Shown one piece after another: positions 1 through 8,155 of a stretch of DNA of 64,000 nucleotides. Both the position numbers and the translations under genes were made by a program. The notes under the pieces are model-generated. The model made no database searches and had not been told where the DNA came from. It saw only the letters and a list, made by a program, of their open reading frames with translations. Source of the stretch: Prevotella sp. (GTDB lineage Bacteria > Bacteroidota > Bacteroidia > Bacteroidales > Dysgonomonadaceae); contig JAITVV010000095.1 in assembly GCA_031285625.1 (NCBI GenBank), forward strand, positions 186,001 to 250,000. The letters run 5' to 3'. Within the stretch, counting starts at the first letter, position 1, and every line of letters starts with the position of its first letter.

Positions 1-1761
1 TGGTTCATCTACTTTTATTTCCTTACGGTCGTAAGTTATCAGCCCGTTTACTTCACCTTCTACGTCTGTAGTCTGTGTATAAACTGCAGCAGAGAAACCA
101 GCCTTAACCATTGTTTTTAGCATTTCGCCGTATTTCACGTATTCATCAGTTACTTCTTTCGCATTTTTGAACTGTACATATCCCCAGTTTTTGTCTGTTT
201 GCCAAAGATGTCCCTGTAGCGGAAGACCGATACCACCGTATTCACCCAAAACTGTCGGACGTTCTGCATCGTACAGGTACATATCAGGGCCCGGATAGTT
301 ATGTAAATCCAGCATATCGCCTGTGCGATAGAAGTTACCACCACTGGCCGGATTTACAAGACGTGAAGGATCATATGTTTTTGTCCAGTCTGATATCTCT
401 TCTGTCTTAAACTGTCCCCATGCTTCATTGAAAGGAACCCATGTAACGATAGAAGGATAAGAGATCAGGTAATCCATTATTTCTTTCCATTCCTTGCGGT
501 AGTTTGCTTCCGATTCGCCGCTGCGGATCAGTTCACTCCCTTTAAAGTAATTTCTGTTTTGCCATTGTGGTGAGCGGTCTCCGTTAGGCATGTCCTGCCA
601 TACAAGGATACCAAGACGGTCGCAATGAGTATACCAGCGTGCAGGTTCTACCTTCACGTGTTTACGGATCATATTAAAGCCGAAATCTTTTGTTTTCTTG
701 ATATCATATACCAAAGCTTCATCGGTAGGAGCAGTGTAAAGACCGTCAGGCCACCAACCCTGATCTAGCGGGCCGAACTGGAAGTAATCTTTGTCATTCA
801 GCTGTAAACGCATAATACCATTTGCATCGCGCTTGGTAGAAACTTTACGCATTGCTGTATAGCTCTTTACATTATCTACGGCTTTATTACCTTCACTCAA
901 AGTAACTTCAACATCATAAAGGAATGGACTTTCAGGTGACCAAAGCTTAGGATTGGCAATAGCCAGTTCTAAAGTCTGTCCTGCGACTGCTTTTCCTGTA
1001 GCTACAGTCTGACTGCCATCTTTTACCTTTACTTCAATAATATCTGATGATGAAGTATTTGCAGTACATATATCGAAAGAAACTTTGCGTGTATCGATAT
1101 TCGGAATTGCTTTTATAGCAGCTATGTGCTTGTTATTTACCGGTTCAAGCCATACTGTTTGCCAGATACCTGAAACAGGAGTATACCAGATACCTTCGGG
1201 ACGGGCATTTTGTTTTCCTACCGGCTGATAACCTTCTGTTGTAGGATCCCATACTTTTACTACCAGTTTTTGATCGGCCGAAGTGAGGAAAGGAGTAATA
1301 TCGAAACTGAACGGAGTAAATCCTCCTTTGTGAGTTCCTATTTTAATGTCGTTAAGGAATATTTCTGTTTTCCAGTCTACAGCACCAAAATGTAGAAGTA
1401 TGTTCTTTCCTTTCCAGTTGGATGGGACAGTAAATGTACGCTTATACCATAACTCATTTTTTGAACCCAGTTCTTTTTGTACACCCGAAAGGCTCGATTC
1501 TACAGCGAACGGAACAAGTATCTGTCCATCAAAGCGCTGAGGCTCTGCCTGACCAACTGGCAGGATGGCATATCCCCACAGTCCGTTGAGGTTAGCCCAG
1601 TCAGTACGCTCCATGATAGGGCGCGGATACTCGGGTAATACATTTTTTGTATCCATGGTTTCCGCCCATTTCGTTTTGATTTTGTTCCCCGCAGGTTTCC
1701 ATTGGGCAAAGGCATTTACACTCAGTAATGCACAAGTGAATAGCAATAGTTTAATCTTCAT
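1..1761 (-). CDS. Glycoside hydrolase family 2 protein (beta-galactosidase-like), 3' end outside window
   Basis: This secreted GH2 enzyme likely removes a terminal beta-linked sugar (galactose or a related residue) from oligosaccharides in the periplasm. I read 587 codons from ATG at 1761 before the window edge cuts the C-terminus. It opens with a signal peptide ending in NAFAQ. A jelly-roll sugar-binding domain follows (about residues 45-190), then an Ig-like domain, then a TIM barrel from about residue 280. The motif FNEAWGQ carries the expected acid/base Glu, and VLGEYGG carries the likely nucleophile. It is the most distal visible gene of the SusCD-led locus, 282 bp past the GH43 gene. 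The exact substrate cannot be read from the sequence: GH2 also includes glucuronidases and mannosidases. Confidence 0.9.
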   Translation of the reverse strand, partial: MKIKLLLFTCALLSVNAFAQWKPAGNKIKTKWAETMDTKNVLPEYPRPIMERTDWANLNGLWGYAILPVGQAEPQRFDGQILVPFAVESSLSGVQKELGSKNELWYKRTFTVPSNWKGKNILLHFGAVDWKTEIFLNDIKIGTHKGGFTPFSFDITPFLTSADQKLVVKVWDPTTEGYQPVGKQNARPEGIWYTPVSGIWQTVWLEPVNNKHIAAIKAIPNIDTRKVSFDICTANTSSSDIIEVKVKDGSQTVATGKAVAGQTLELAIANPKLWSPESPFLYDVEVTLSEGNKAVDNVKSYTAMRKVSTKRDANGIMRLQLNDKDYFQFGPLDQGWWPDGLYTAPTDEALVYDIKKTKDFGFNMIRKHVKVEPARWYTHCDRLGILVWQDMPNGDRSPQWQNRNYFKGSELIRSGESEANYRKEWKEIMDYLISYPSIVTWVPFNEAWGQFKTEEISDWTKTYDPSRLVNPASGGNFYRTGDMLDLHNYPGPDMYLYDAERPTVLGEYGGIGLPLQGHLWQTDKNWGYVQFKNAKEVTDEYVKYGEMLKTMVKAGFSAAVYTQTTDVEGEVNGLITYDRKEIKVDEP

Positions 1762-1943
1762 TGGTTTTATTTTAGGTTAATATGTTTATTAATTATTGGC
1801 TAAAAATGTTGATGGCTTATCTCTGTCTTTTACTTCCGTTCTGCGACCCGAATAGTAAATTTCCAATTAGTATTCTTTGTGTCCGGGATAAGTAAAGTAG
1901 AATATATAAGTATAGTTCCTCTATTACCCTTCTCATTTATCAT

Positions 1944-1993
1944 CCCTGTATGAAACAATGTAAATCGTAAAAAAAATCTTACTTCATACAGGG
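1944..1993. repeat. Perfect 11-bp inverted repeat between GH43 and GH2 genes
   Basis: CCCTGTATGAA at 1944-1954 is repeated as its exact complement at 1983-1993 with a 28-nt spacer. It lies in the 282-bp gap between the GH43 and GH2 genes. It may be a stem-loop that tunes transcript stability or a protein-binding palindrome. No U-run follows it on the minus strand, so it is not a classical terminator. Nothing else is evident in this gap. Confidence 0.5.
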
Positions 1994-2043
1994 CGACAAA
2001 CAACCAATCAATCAATATTTATCTCCTTACTTATTACAATCTA

Positions 2044-3060
2044 TCAAAATTGTGGTTTATCAGCTGACATAGAAGGTTTGCCACCTTCAACATAAGGCCA
2101 GCCTTCACCGTCCCATTTTACCTGATCGAGTAATAAGACTCTGCCTTGTGGATTATTCAAGTCTACACCATGGTAAAATATCCAATCGTTTCCGGCCTTA
2201 TCCTGTACAATTTCCGAACAGTGACCGTTACCAACAAAGCGTGTACTTTTACCTATAACTACAGTGTAGCCATTATCCATCATATCTTTTCCTTCTTTAT
2301 TTACATATGGGCCAAATAATGATTTGGAACGCCCAACAACAAGCTCATATGTGCTGTTGGCTCCTTCGCAACAAGTACCTATAGATGCAAACATATAATA
2401 GTAATCTCCTTTCTTGTGTATGTACACTCCTTCGAAAGCAGTACCTGCTACCTGTCGTTTTTCGGCTCCCTCCTTAACAGAAAGTCCGTCGTCATTTAGT
2501 TCGATGGCATAGAGCCCTCTGAAGCTACCCCAGAAAAGATATTTCTTGCCATTTTCTTCAATATAAAACTGATCGATAGAATTCTGTACATCTATCTCGT
2601 TGCTTCTGAATAATTTTCCTTTATCGGTGAAAGGCCCTTCGGGTTTGTCAGCTACTGCTACGCCGATGCCACATGTCCATTCGCCGCCCCATACCGACAT
2701 GGAGTAATAAAGAACATATTTACCGTTTATGTAATTGATATCGGGAGCCCATAATCCGCCTTTAGGTTCGAATGCAGGACGTGTAGCATCAGTAAATGCT
2801 GTGCCTACAAATGTCCAGTCAACAAGGTTATCGGATTTGTAAATCGGAGTGTTGCGTGTATCCTCTGTAGCATACAGATAAAAGTGTCCGTCCTGAGCTT
2901 TGATGATAGTTGGGTCGGGCAGGCTTAGTGCAACAACAGGGTTTTGATATTTATCGTTTTCGGTTTTCGGTTCATTCTCTTTATCAGAATTGCTGCAACC
3001 GCCACATCCTGTTATCATAAATAACTGGAGAACGATCAGGTATAGATATTTTATTTTCAT
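2044..3060 (-). CDS. GH43 family glycosidase lipoprotein (arabinanase/arabinofuranosidase-like)
   Basis: 338-residue lipoprotein with a signal peptide and lipobox (MITGCGG). The rest is a five-bladed beta-propeller of family GH43, whose members hydrolyse alpha-L-arabinofuranosyl or beta-xylosyl linkages by inversion. The catalytic triad is visible. The general base is the Asp in LPDPTIIK (about residue 49). The pKa-modulating Asp is in the WAPDINYI stretch or nearby. The general acid is the Glu in AFEGVYIH (about residue 213). A late His in GNGHCSEI matches the metal or substrate His of arabinanase-type members. It lies inside the PUL, after the 670-residue enzyme. Arabinan degradation is inferred from family and context. 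Confidence 0.9.
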   Translation of the reverse strand: MKIKYLYLIVLQLFMITGCGGCSNSDKENEPKTENDKYQNPVVALSLPDPTIIKAQDGHFYLYATEDTRNTPIYKSDNLVDWTFVGTAFTDATRPAFEPKGGLWAPDINYINGKYVLYYSMSVWGGEWTCGIGVAVADKPEGPFTDKGKLFRSNEIDVQNSIDQFYIEENGKKYLFWGSFRGLYAIELNDDGLSVKEGAEKRQVAGTAFEGVYIHKKGDYYYMFASIGTCCEGANSTYELVVGRSKSLFGPYVNKEGKDMMDNGYTVVIGKSTRFVGNGHCSEIVQDKAGNDWIFYHGVDLNNPQGRVLLLDQVKWDGEGWPYVEGGKPSMSADKPQF

Positions 3061-3156
3061 GATATTGCAGATTATTAGAATAATTAAGGTGTTCTGGTTT
3101 GCTAAGATAATATGTTAAAAACAAAACAGAAGTATACTTTTTCGCCAAATAAGTAT

Positions 3157-3190
3157 AAAATCTGCCAAAACATTAGTTATGACAGATTTT
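3157..3190 (-). terminator. Stem-loop upstream of the GH43 gene
   Basis: AAAATCTG at 3157-3164 pairs with CAGATTTT at 3183-3190, with an 18-nt loop, in the gap between the 670-residue enzyme gene and the GH43 gene. On the minus strand the 3' arm runs into a T-rich stretch. It could partly terminate or attenuate transcription inside the PUL. Evidence is the pairing only. Confidence 0.35.
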
Positions 3191-3221
3191 TACTACTATC
3201 TGACTAATTTTTACAGTAATT

Positions 3222-5234
3222 TTATTTTTTCTTCGGATTAAAATAGTTTGAAACTCTGTCAGGGCTCATCATCTGCCATAGCGAAGCAACTGTCCATCCC
3301 GGTGCAAAGATATCATTATAGAATCCTTTTCCGTTTTTGCCATAGTCCCAGTTGGTATGCTGAACCACTTCCGGATAATATCCGACTTTACCTATATCAA
3401 ACATATGCCCTTTTACCGGCATAAGCTGTAACATCGAACTTTTTATAACAGAAGAAAATTCCGAAAAACGCGGCTCATTACGCTCTTTAGCTAGCCAGTC
3501 GAGCACAGTTGCAAATTCGAAGATAAATACATCAATATGATTATTCTCTACTGATACATTTCCCCATCCGCGCGATTTGAAACCTACATCACCCAACATC
3601 TGTCCTTGAGCAAAAGGTACATCCCACATGTAATACCATGATAAAGCAAAATATGCTGCTTTTTTAGAAAGGTCGATATAATGATTTCTTTCTTTAGCAG
3701 GCGAGGCCATCGCCAGATAGTACATAGCAGTGGAAGCATATAGCGAAGCTTCTTTGTCTTCACAGTTGGCATCCAGTGTAGAAGAGAAATAGTCGGCTTT
3801 GGATATCAGCTCTTTCTCAAGATATACGGCTGTTTGCTTCGCACTTTCCATATACTGTTTATTGTTGAAATAAGCATAAGCCATTGTCAAAGGCAGTGTT
3901 GCCGATGGCGTGCTGCCACCCGAAGCATCCGATACTTTAAACTGGTCGTCAAACTTACGTGGAAAACTACCATCCTGTCCCTGTAGTTTCAGAAAGTTAT
4001 CAAGCAATGTCTTTATCTTAGCTTCCCATTCAGGATGCTTGCGGCCTTGTTTCTTTTCATAATCAAGGTAATTGAGAATAGCAAATGCTCCTTCCGACTG
4101 GCGGCGGATACTGTAAATGTCCGTTTCATTATTATGAGTGTAATCAACAAACTCACGGAAAAATCCGTTTGGAGTAAAACCATGTTTCAGATAGCTGTCG
4201 AATACCGAATTAGCTTTGTTTACAAGGTCTTTATTATTAGTCTGTTCACCATATTCCAATGCATTGAAAGCATTGAGTAATACACGTCCTACAAAACCTA
4301 CTTCTACCGAGCCTGTGCTCTTGCAATCGTCGGTACGCATGTGCACACCCGAAAAATATTTCAGGTCGTATTTATCCACATAGCTTTCAGTAAAGAAGTT
4401 AGATAAAACTTTCTTTGCTTCTGCGGTGCTCATAGCATCAGCATATACTTTCGGGCGGAATGAATCGTAAGAATAATTCCATACATCTGCTACAAATGCC
4501 GAGTAGTCTTTTGCATTTCCTTTGCGGATCTCCCATACCAACTGGCGTGTTTCTCCTTTTTCAAGTTTCTCGAAAGCCTGTACTGCCGGAGCCAGTGTAA
4601 GTTTACGTATATATGTTTTAGGAGCCTCACTATACGGGAAACCGTAAACAAGAGCTGTAGTGCCTCCTACATTACGGAATCCTGTAAAGCCCAATGATGT
4701 TTTATCAGTAAGGATAATTTCGCCTGCACTGTGTGTAGCCAGGCTTTCACCTTCAAACTTATCGAGGCGGAGCACTGTATAGTAATCTCCTGTCTTGTCG
4801 CTATAAATTCCTGTAAGAGGTGTACTCAGACGGTCTTCACGTACCTGCCAGCTGTCGCTTGTGGCGAAAGAAGGCGCTTCTTTTGGCGAGCGCATATTGC
4901 GGTGATACCAGAATCCCGGCATAAAAAACTGGCAATCGTCGTGTCTGATGGCTGACAATTTGCAAATTTCCTCAAAATTGTAGTACACAAGGTCTTTGGC
5001 TGTAATGGTAACAGTAATACGTGTTGCCGAACCATTCTGCACAGCCTGATGCTTAATCTCTACTGGCAATGCCTGTGATGCTTGTAGATAACCCGAGTTT
5101 TCCCGTAGGGTGTAAGTATCAGCGGGATTTCCCGGTGACTTCAGAGTGATCTTATACTCTGATTGTGTTTCCTGTGCAAAAATCGCTGCCCACGAAAACA
5201 AAAGTAAGATAACTGCAAACAATCTTTTTTCCAT
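3222..5234 (-). CDS. Secreted alpha/alpha-toroid-like carbohydrate-active enzyme, family not recognised
   Basis: 670-residue secreted protein with a signal peptide cut after AAIFAQ. The first ~240 residues look like beta-sandwich. From about residue 260 to the end there are amphipathic helices with aromatic and acidic loops typical of (alpha/alpha)6 toroid glycosidases and lyases. Visible examples are GFFREFVDYTHNNETD, QGQDGSFPRKFDD and the late WDVPFAQGQML. I cannot place it in a numbered GH or PL family. Its position between a sialidase-fold enzyme and a GH43 enzyme in one co-directional block argues for a role in the same glycan pathway. No transmembrane segment is seen beyond the signal. 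It may be an uncharacterised glycosidase family. Confidence 0.7.
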   Translation of the reverse strand: MEKRLFAVILLLFSWAAIFAQETQSEYKITLKSPGNPADTYTLRENSGYLQASQALPVEIKHQAVQNGSATRITVTITAKDLVYYNFEEICKLSAIRHDDCQFFMPGFWYHRNMRSPKEAPSFATSDSWQVREDRLSTPLTGIYSDKTGDYYTVLRLDKFEGESLATHSAGEIILTDKTSLGFTGFRNVGGTTALVYGFPYSEAPKTYIRKLTLAPAVQAFEKLEKGETRQLVWEIRKGNAKDYSAFVADVWNYSYDSFRPKVYADAMSTAEAKKVLSNFFTESYVDKYDLKYFSGVHMRTDDCKSTGSVEVGFVGRVLLNAFNALEYGEQTNNKDLVNKANSVFDSYLKHGFTPNGFFREFVDYTHNNETDIYSIRRQSEGAFAILNYLDYEKKQGRKHPEWEAKIKTLLDNFLKLQGQDGSFPRKFDDQFKVSDASGGSTPSATLPLTMAYAYFNNKQYMESAKQTAVYLEKELISKADYFSSTLDANCEDKEASLYASTAMYYLAMASPAKERNHYIDLSKKAAYFALSWYYMWDVPFAQGQMLGDVGFKSRGWGNVSVENNHIDVFIFEFATVLDWLAKERNEPRFSEFSSVIKSSMLQLMPVKGHMFDIGKVGYYPEVVQHTNWDYGKNGKGFYNDIFAPGWTVASLWQMMSPDRVSNYFNPKKK

Positions 5235-5260
5235 TATTTCTAAGTTTTATATTTATTCTT

Positions 5261-5333
5261 TTGTCATTCTGAGTGTAACGAAGAATCTCGTTTCTTTTAG
5301 GGAAGAGATTCTTCACTTCATTCAGAATGACAA
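5261..5333. repeat. REP/MITE-like palindromic repeat, copy 1
   Basis: A 29-nt left arm (5261-5289, beginning TTGTCATTCTGAG) is complementary with a few mismatches to a right arm (5305-5333, ending CAGAATGACAA). It sits between the sialidase-fold gene and the 670-residue enzyme gene. The same core occurs five more times in this window. The short open frame covering it is a by-product of the repeat, not a gene. Confidence 0.8.
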
Positions 5334-5342
5334 TTCTTTTCC

Positions 5343-6986
5343 TTAATTACCTAGTTTTACCCTTAGCCATGTTTCCGGCTTATCTTCTTCGCTGTTTACC
5401 AGCATCTCCGTATAACCGGATTGAGCATCGTATGCTGATAAAGCCATACCTAATTTTATTTCTTTTTTGTCTGATCCTTCGATCTCTTTTTTCGGGATGA
5501 TTACATTCAGTTCATAACCATTGTCTTTTATTGAAGAAGTTACCTGTATACCATTTATCGGTTTTTCCTGCCATTCCCCTCTCTTTTCCTCCCACATGCC
5601 GGTATTGCCCTGATAGTTGCACCATACTTTTGTGGATACCTTTTCATTGTTGAAATAAATATATATTCCATCAGAGGCGGAGTTTTCCGAACCAAACAAT
5701 TCTTTATCCTCTACTTTGCAGGTGATATACAGGTTCTTCTCATCTATACCTAATCCCGCACGAAGATTTGTTTCTCCCTTTGCCCCAATAAATATGGGGT
5801 ATGCGGTTATATCTTTTGTTATTATTTTCAGTTCGGGAATAATATATCCTTTGATCAGCCATGGTGCAATCTCTTCAGACTTAAAATTGGATGAAGCGAA
5901 TGCTACCACTGTATTTTCGTCCCACATAGCCAGTGAATTCCATTTGGCTTCTTTGTTTAACGGCACATCAAAAGGGCGTGTCCTACGGCTGAAATTACGC
6001 GCTGTTTTATCACCTATCGCAACTTCCATTGTAGAATATTCCCAGTCTGAAGCGCGGTTCTCATTTGTCTGGTATGAGATCATTGTCTCTCCTGTAGGGA
6101 GCCGGAGCAGATAAGGTGCACCCATATACACACTGTCATCAATCTTTTGAGTCAATGAATAATTCCTGTTGAGCGAATCGACCAGTACGGGTTTCGACCA
6201 GTTGTCTGAAAGCTTAGTGCGCACTGTGTATGGCTTAAATCTGTCGATGTTATTATCTTCTATAACTACAACTATTTCTTCACCTATAATACGGGCTACA
6301 GGCATACCATCGCGTCTGTTCTGACGGAAACAAACCATCGTAGCTTCGCCCCATGTGGCTCCGTTATCTTTCGATTTCATAACAGATATTTCCTGCTCAT
6401 CAGATTGCTGGTATGGATTCTCATTGGCAAAGTAAACCTGCACTTCACCATCAGGTAATTGCAGGAATGAAGGCTCCCAGCACCCATCGTGAAAACGTGG
6501 TGCGGCATCATATAGCACCTGTTCGGGCAGCCAGCTTTTGCCATTATCCGTACTTCTTCTTATAGCTATCGAGAATGGTGCTATTTCAGCCTTTGCCGGA
6601 CGATAGTTCGCCCCGGCAATAATATCACCGTTCTTTAATTGAATTATTTCGGCATTAGCCATATTTACCAGCGTGGATGCTCCATTATCGCCCTTGTGGG
6701 TGAACTGTGAAAACACCCTGACAGGCTCAGACCAGGCTAAACCATTGTCGTAGCTGCGTTTATACTCTATGTTTCCTGTACGGGTTTCGTAGATAGCGAT
6801 CAAAGAGCTATCCTGCATTCTTAGTAAACGCGGATATGCTCCCCTTTCGGCGATCTGCTGCATAGAACTATAGTCCCATGCTATACGGATATCATTATCC
6901 CCACAGGAATCGTCTGCCGTTTTCTTTTCTGTCCGGCAGGCTGATAAACACAATATTGCTGATAAAAATAAGGCTGTATGCTTCAT
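5343..6986 (-). CDS. Sialidase-fold (BNR repeat) lipoprotein with C-terminal CBM9/DOMON-like domain
   Basis: 547-residue lipoprotein (lipobox LCLSACRT). Three Asp-box motifs of the form S-x-D-x-G-x-x-W are visible: SYDNGLAWSEP (about 80), STDNGKSWLPE (about 147) and SKDNGATWGEA (about 206). They indicate a six-bladed beta-propeller. The last ~150 residues, from about 395 with repeated beta strands (LYITCKVED, DGIYIYFNN), resemble a CBM9/DOMON-type carbohydrate-binding domain. The propeller is shared by sialidases (GH33) and by GH93 exo-arabinanases. With two GH43 enzymes next door, a GH93-like exo-arabinanase is plausible, but I cannot separate the two from sequence alone. The flanking genes are on the same strand. 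Confidence 0.8.
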   Translation of the reverse strand: MKHTALFLSAILCLSACRTEKKTADDSCGDNDIRIAWDYSSMQQIAERGAYPRLLRMQDSSLIAIYETRTGNIEYKRSYDNGLAWSEPVRVFSQFTHKGDNGASTLVNMANAEIIQLKNGDIIAGANYRPAKAEIAPFSIAIRRSTDNGKSWLPEQVLYDAAPRFHDGCWEPSFLQLPDGEVQVYFANENPYQQSDEQEISVMKSKDNGATWGEATMVCFRQNRRDGMPVARIIGEEIVVVIEDNNIDRFKPYTVRTKLSDNWSKPVLVDSLNRNYSLTQKIDDSVYMGAPYLLRLPTGETMISYQTNENRASDWEYSTMEVAIGDKTARNFSRRTRPFDVPLNKEAKWNSLAMWDENTVVAFASSNFKSEEIAPWLIKGYIIPELKIITKDITAYPIFIGAKGETNLRAGLGIDEKNLYITCKVEDKELFGSENSASDGIYIYFNNEKVSTKVWCNYQGNTGMWEEKRGEWQEKPINGIQVTSSIKDNGYELNVIIPKKEIEGSDKKEIKLGMALSAYDAQSGYTEMLVNSEEDKPETWLRVKLGN

Positions 6987-7020
6987 TATAATTATGTAAG
7001 GGACGTTAGTTACTTTATTT

Positions 7021-7110
7021 TCTCTGTCATCCTGAACGGAGTGAAGGATCTCTTAGCTTTTTCCCTTGAAAAATGGGTCGGGATCTTCCTATCGTCAGCA
7101 TGACAAAGAG
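7021..7110. repeat. REP/MITE-like palindromic repeat, copy 2
   Basis: Between the sialidase-fold gene and the second GH43 gene. The left end reads TGTCATCCTGAACGGAGTG and the right end reads CAGCATGACAAAGAG. The non-palindromic centre contains AAATGGGTCGGGATC, found in the opposite orientation in copies 5 and 6, which gives the element a direction. Confidence 0.8.
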
Positions 7111-7148
7111 AATCTGTCATTAATTGCGATCCAATACCTGTTACCAAA

Positions 7149-8102
7149 TTATTTAATAACCAGTTTTGGTTTCAATATAGCTCCTGATATTTTCATTACC
7201 GGAACTTCATCATTCGTAAATGTAACATCTGATATATACATATCGCGTGGATGTATATTTTCCGGTGAACGGTGCGCATGAAAAACGATCTTCAATTGAC
7301 CTGCTTTGTCAGTAAACATGGCGCTGTGTCCTACTCCCACCAGACTGTCAGGTTTTTGCAGGATTGGGTTTTTGTCATATTTTGTCCACGGGCCCAGTGG
7401 TGATGATGAAGTGGCATAACCTATACCATAAAAAGGACTCTCATAGCTGTTGGCAGAATATGTAAGGTAATAAAGACCTTTATGTTTTGTTATAAAAGCG
7501 CCTTCGTTTACCCGTGGCCATATTTCTTCCCAAGGTTGAGATACATTGATACATTTGGTCAACGTTTCTTTCTTTATTGTTTCCAGATCGCTTTCGAGTT
7601 CTGCTACCCAGATATTAAGGCCATCATTGAAGCGGTCGAAATACATATATGGCTTGCCATCGTCATCAATAAAGAGTGTATTATCTATACATTTTTCATC
7701 TTCCAACATAGGCTTTTGTACAGTCTGAACAAACGGGCCAAGTGGGGAATCTCCTGTAGCTACGCAGATATGTTCATCAGCAGAGTAGTACATAAAGAAT
7801 TTATTCTTTTCCTTTATGTAATATACTTCCGGTGCCCAGAACCAGCGGTCGGCCCATGAGTCTTTTTTATTGAGAGCAAGTTGCGGTTCTTTCTTCCATA
7901 TTTTGAGATCGTCGGATGTGTAGACCTCTATACCATTATCAGAATTTGTACCATAGGCATAGTATACATCATCATGCAACATGATGAAAGGATCGGCCAA
8001 CGGGACAGATGTACTGTACTCAAAATCGCTTTTTTCGCTGCTGCTACACGACATAACGAAAACAGAGATAAAAAGCAGTACTAAGTAATGCAATTTTTTC
8101 AT
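7149..8102 (-). CDS. GH43 family glycosidase lipoprotein
   Basis: 317-residue lipoprotein (lipobox FVMSCSSS) with a GH43 five-bladed propeller. The general base is the Asp of PLADPFIML (about residue 37). The Asp in CIDNTLFIDDDG (about 140) is a good candidate for the pKa modulator. The Glu of NEGAFITKHKG (about 202) is the likely acid. WAPEV replaces the more usual WAPD. A GVGHSAMF motif supplies the late His. It is the first gene after SusD, 53 bp downstream, with a stem-loop in between. It likely cleaves arabinofuranosyl or xylosyl linkages in oligosaccharides imported by SusCD. It is only distantly similar to the other GH43 in the locus, so a different specificity is likely. Confidence 0.88.
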   Translation of the reverse strand: MKKLHYLVLLFISVFVMSCSSSEKSDFEYSTSVPLADPFIMLHDDVYYAYGTNSDNGIEVYTSDDLKIWKKEPQLALNKKDSWADRWFWAPEVYYIKEKNKFFMYYSADEHICVATGDSPLGPFVQTVQKPMLEDEKCIDNTLFIDDDGKPYMYFDRFNDGLNIWVAELESDLETIKKETLTKCINVSQPWEEIWPRVNEGAFITKHKGLYYLTYSANSYESPFYGIGYATSSSPLGPWTKYDKNPILQKPDSLVGVGHSAMFTDKAGQLKIVFHAHRSPENIHPRDMYISDVTFTNDEVPVMKISGAILKPKLVIK

Positions 8103-8118
8103 TTCTATAAATATTAAG

Positions 8119-8146
8119 AATCTCCGGCCCCGAAAGACCGGAGATT
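8119..8146 (-). promoter_or_regulatory. GC-rich intra-operon stem-loop between susD and GH43
   Basis: AATCTCCGG (8119-8127) pairs with CCGGAGATT (8138-8146) around a 10-nt loop. It sits 9 bp past the SusD stop and 17 bp before the GH43 start. No long U-run follows on the minus strand. It may be a processing or stabilising hairpin that keeps susCD transcripts more abundant than the enzyme transcripts, or a leaky terminator. Confidence 0.5.
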
Positions 8147-8155
8147 TACTATTCT

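Noticed and set aside
1830-2015. 61-codon minus-strand frame between GH43 and GH2
   Set aside because: Overlaps the inverted repeat and has no start context or recognisable product.
5146-5346. Small plus-strand frame ending in SVTKNLVSFREEILHF...
   Set aside because: It is antisense to the start of a real gene and its second half is the translated REP-like repeat.
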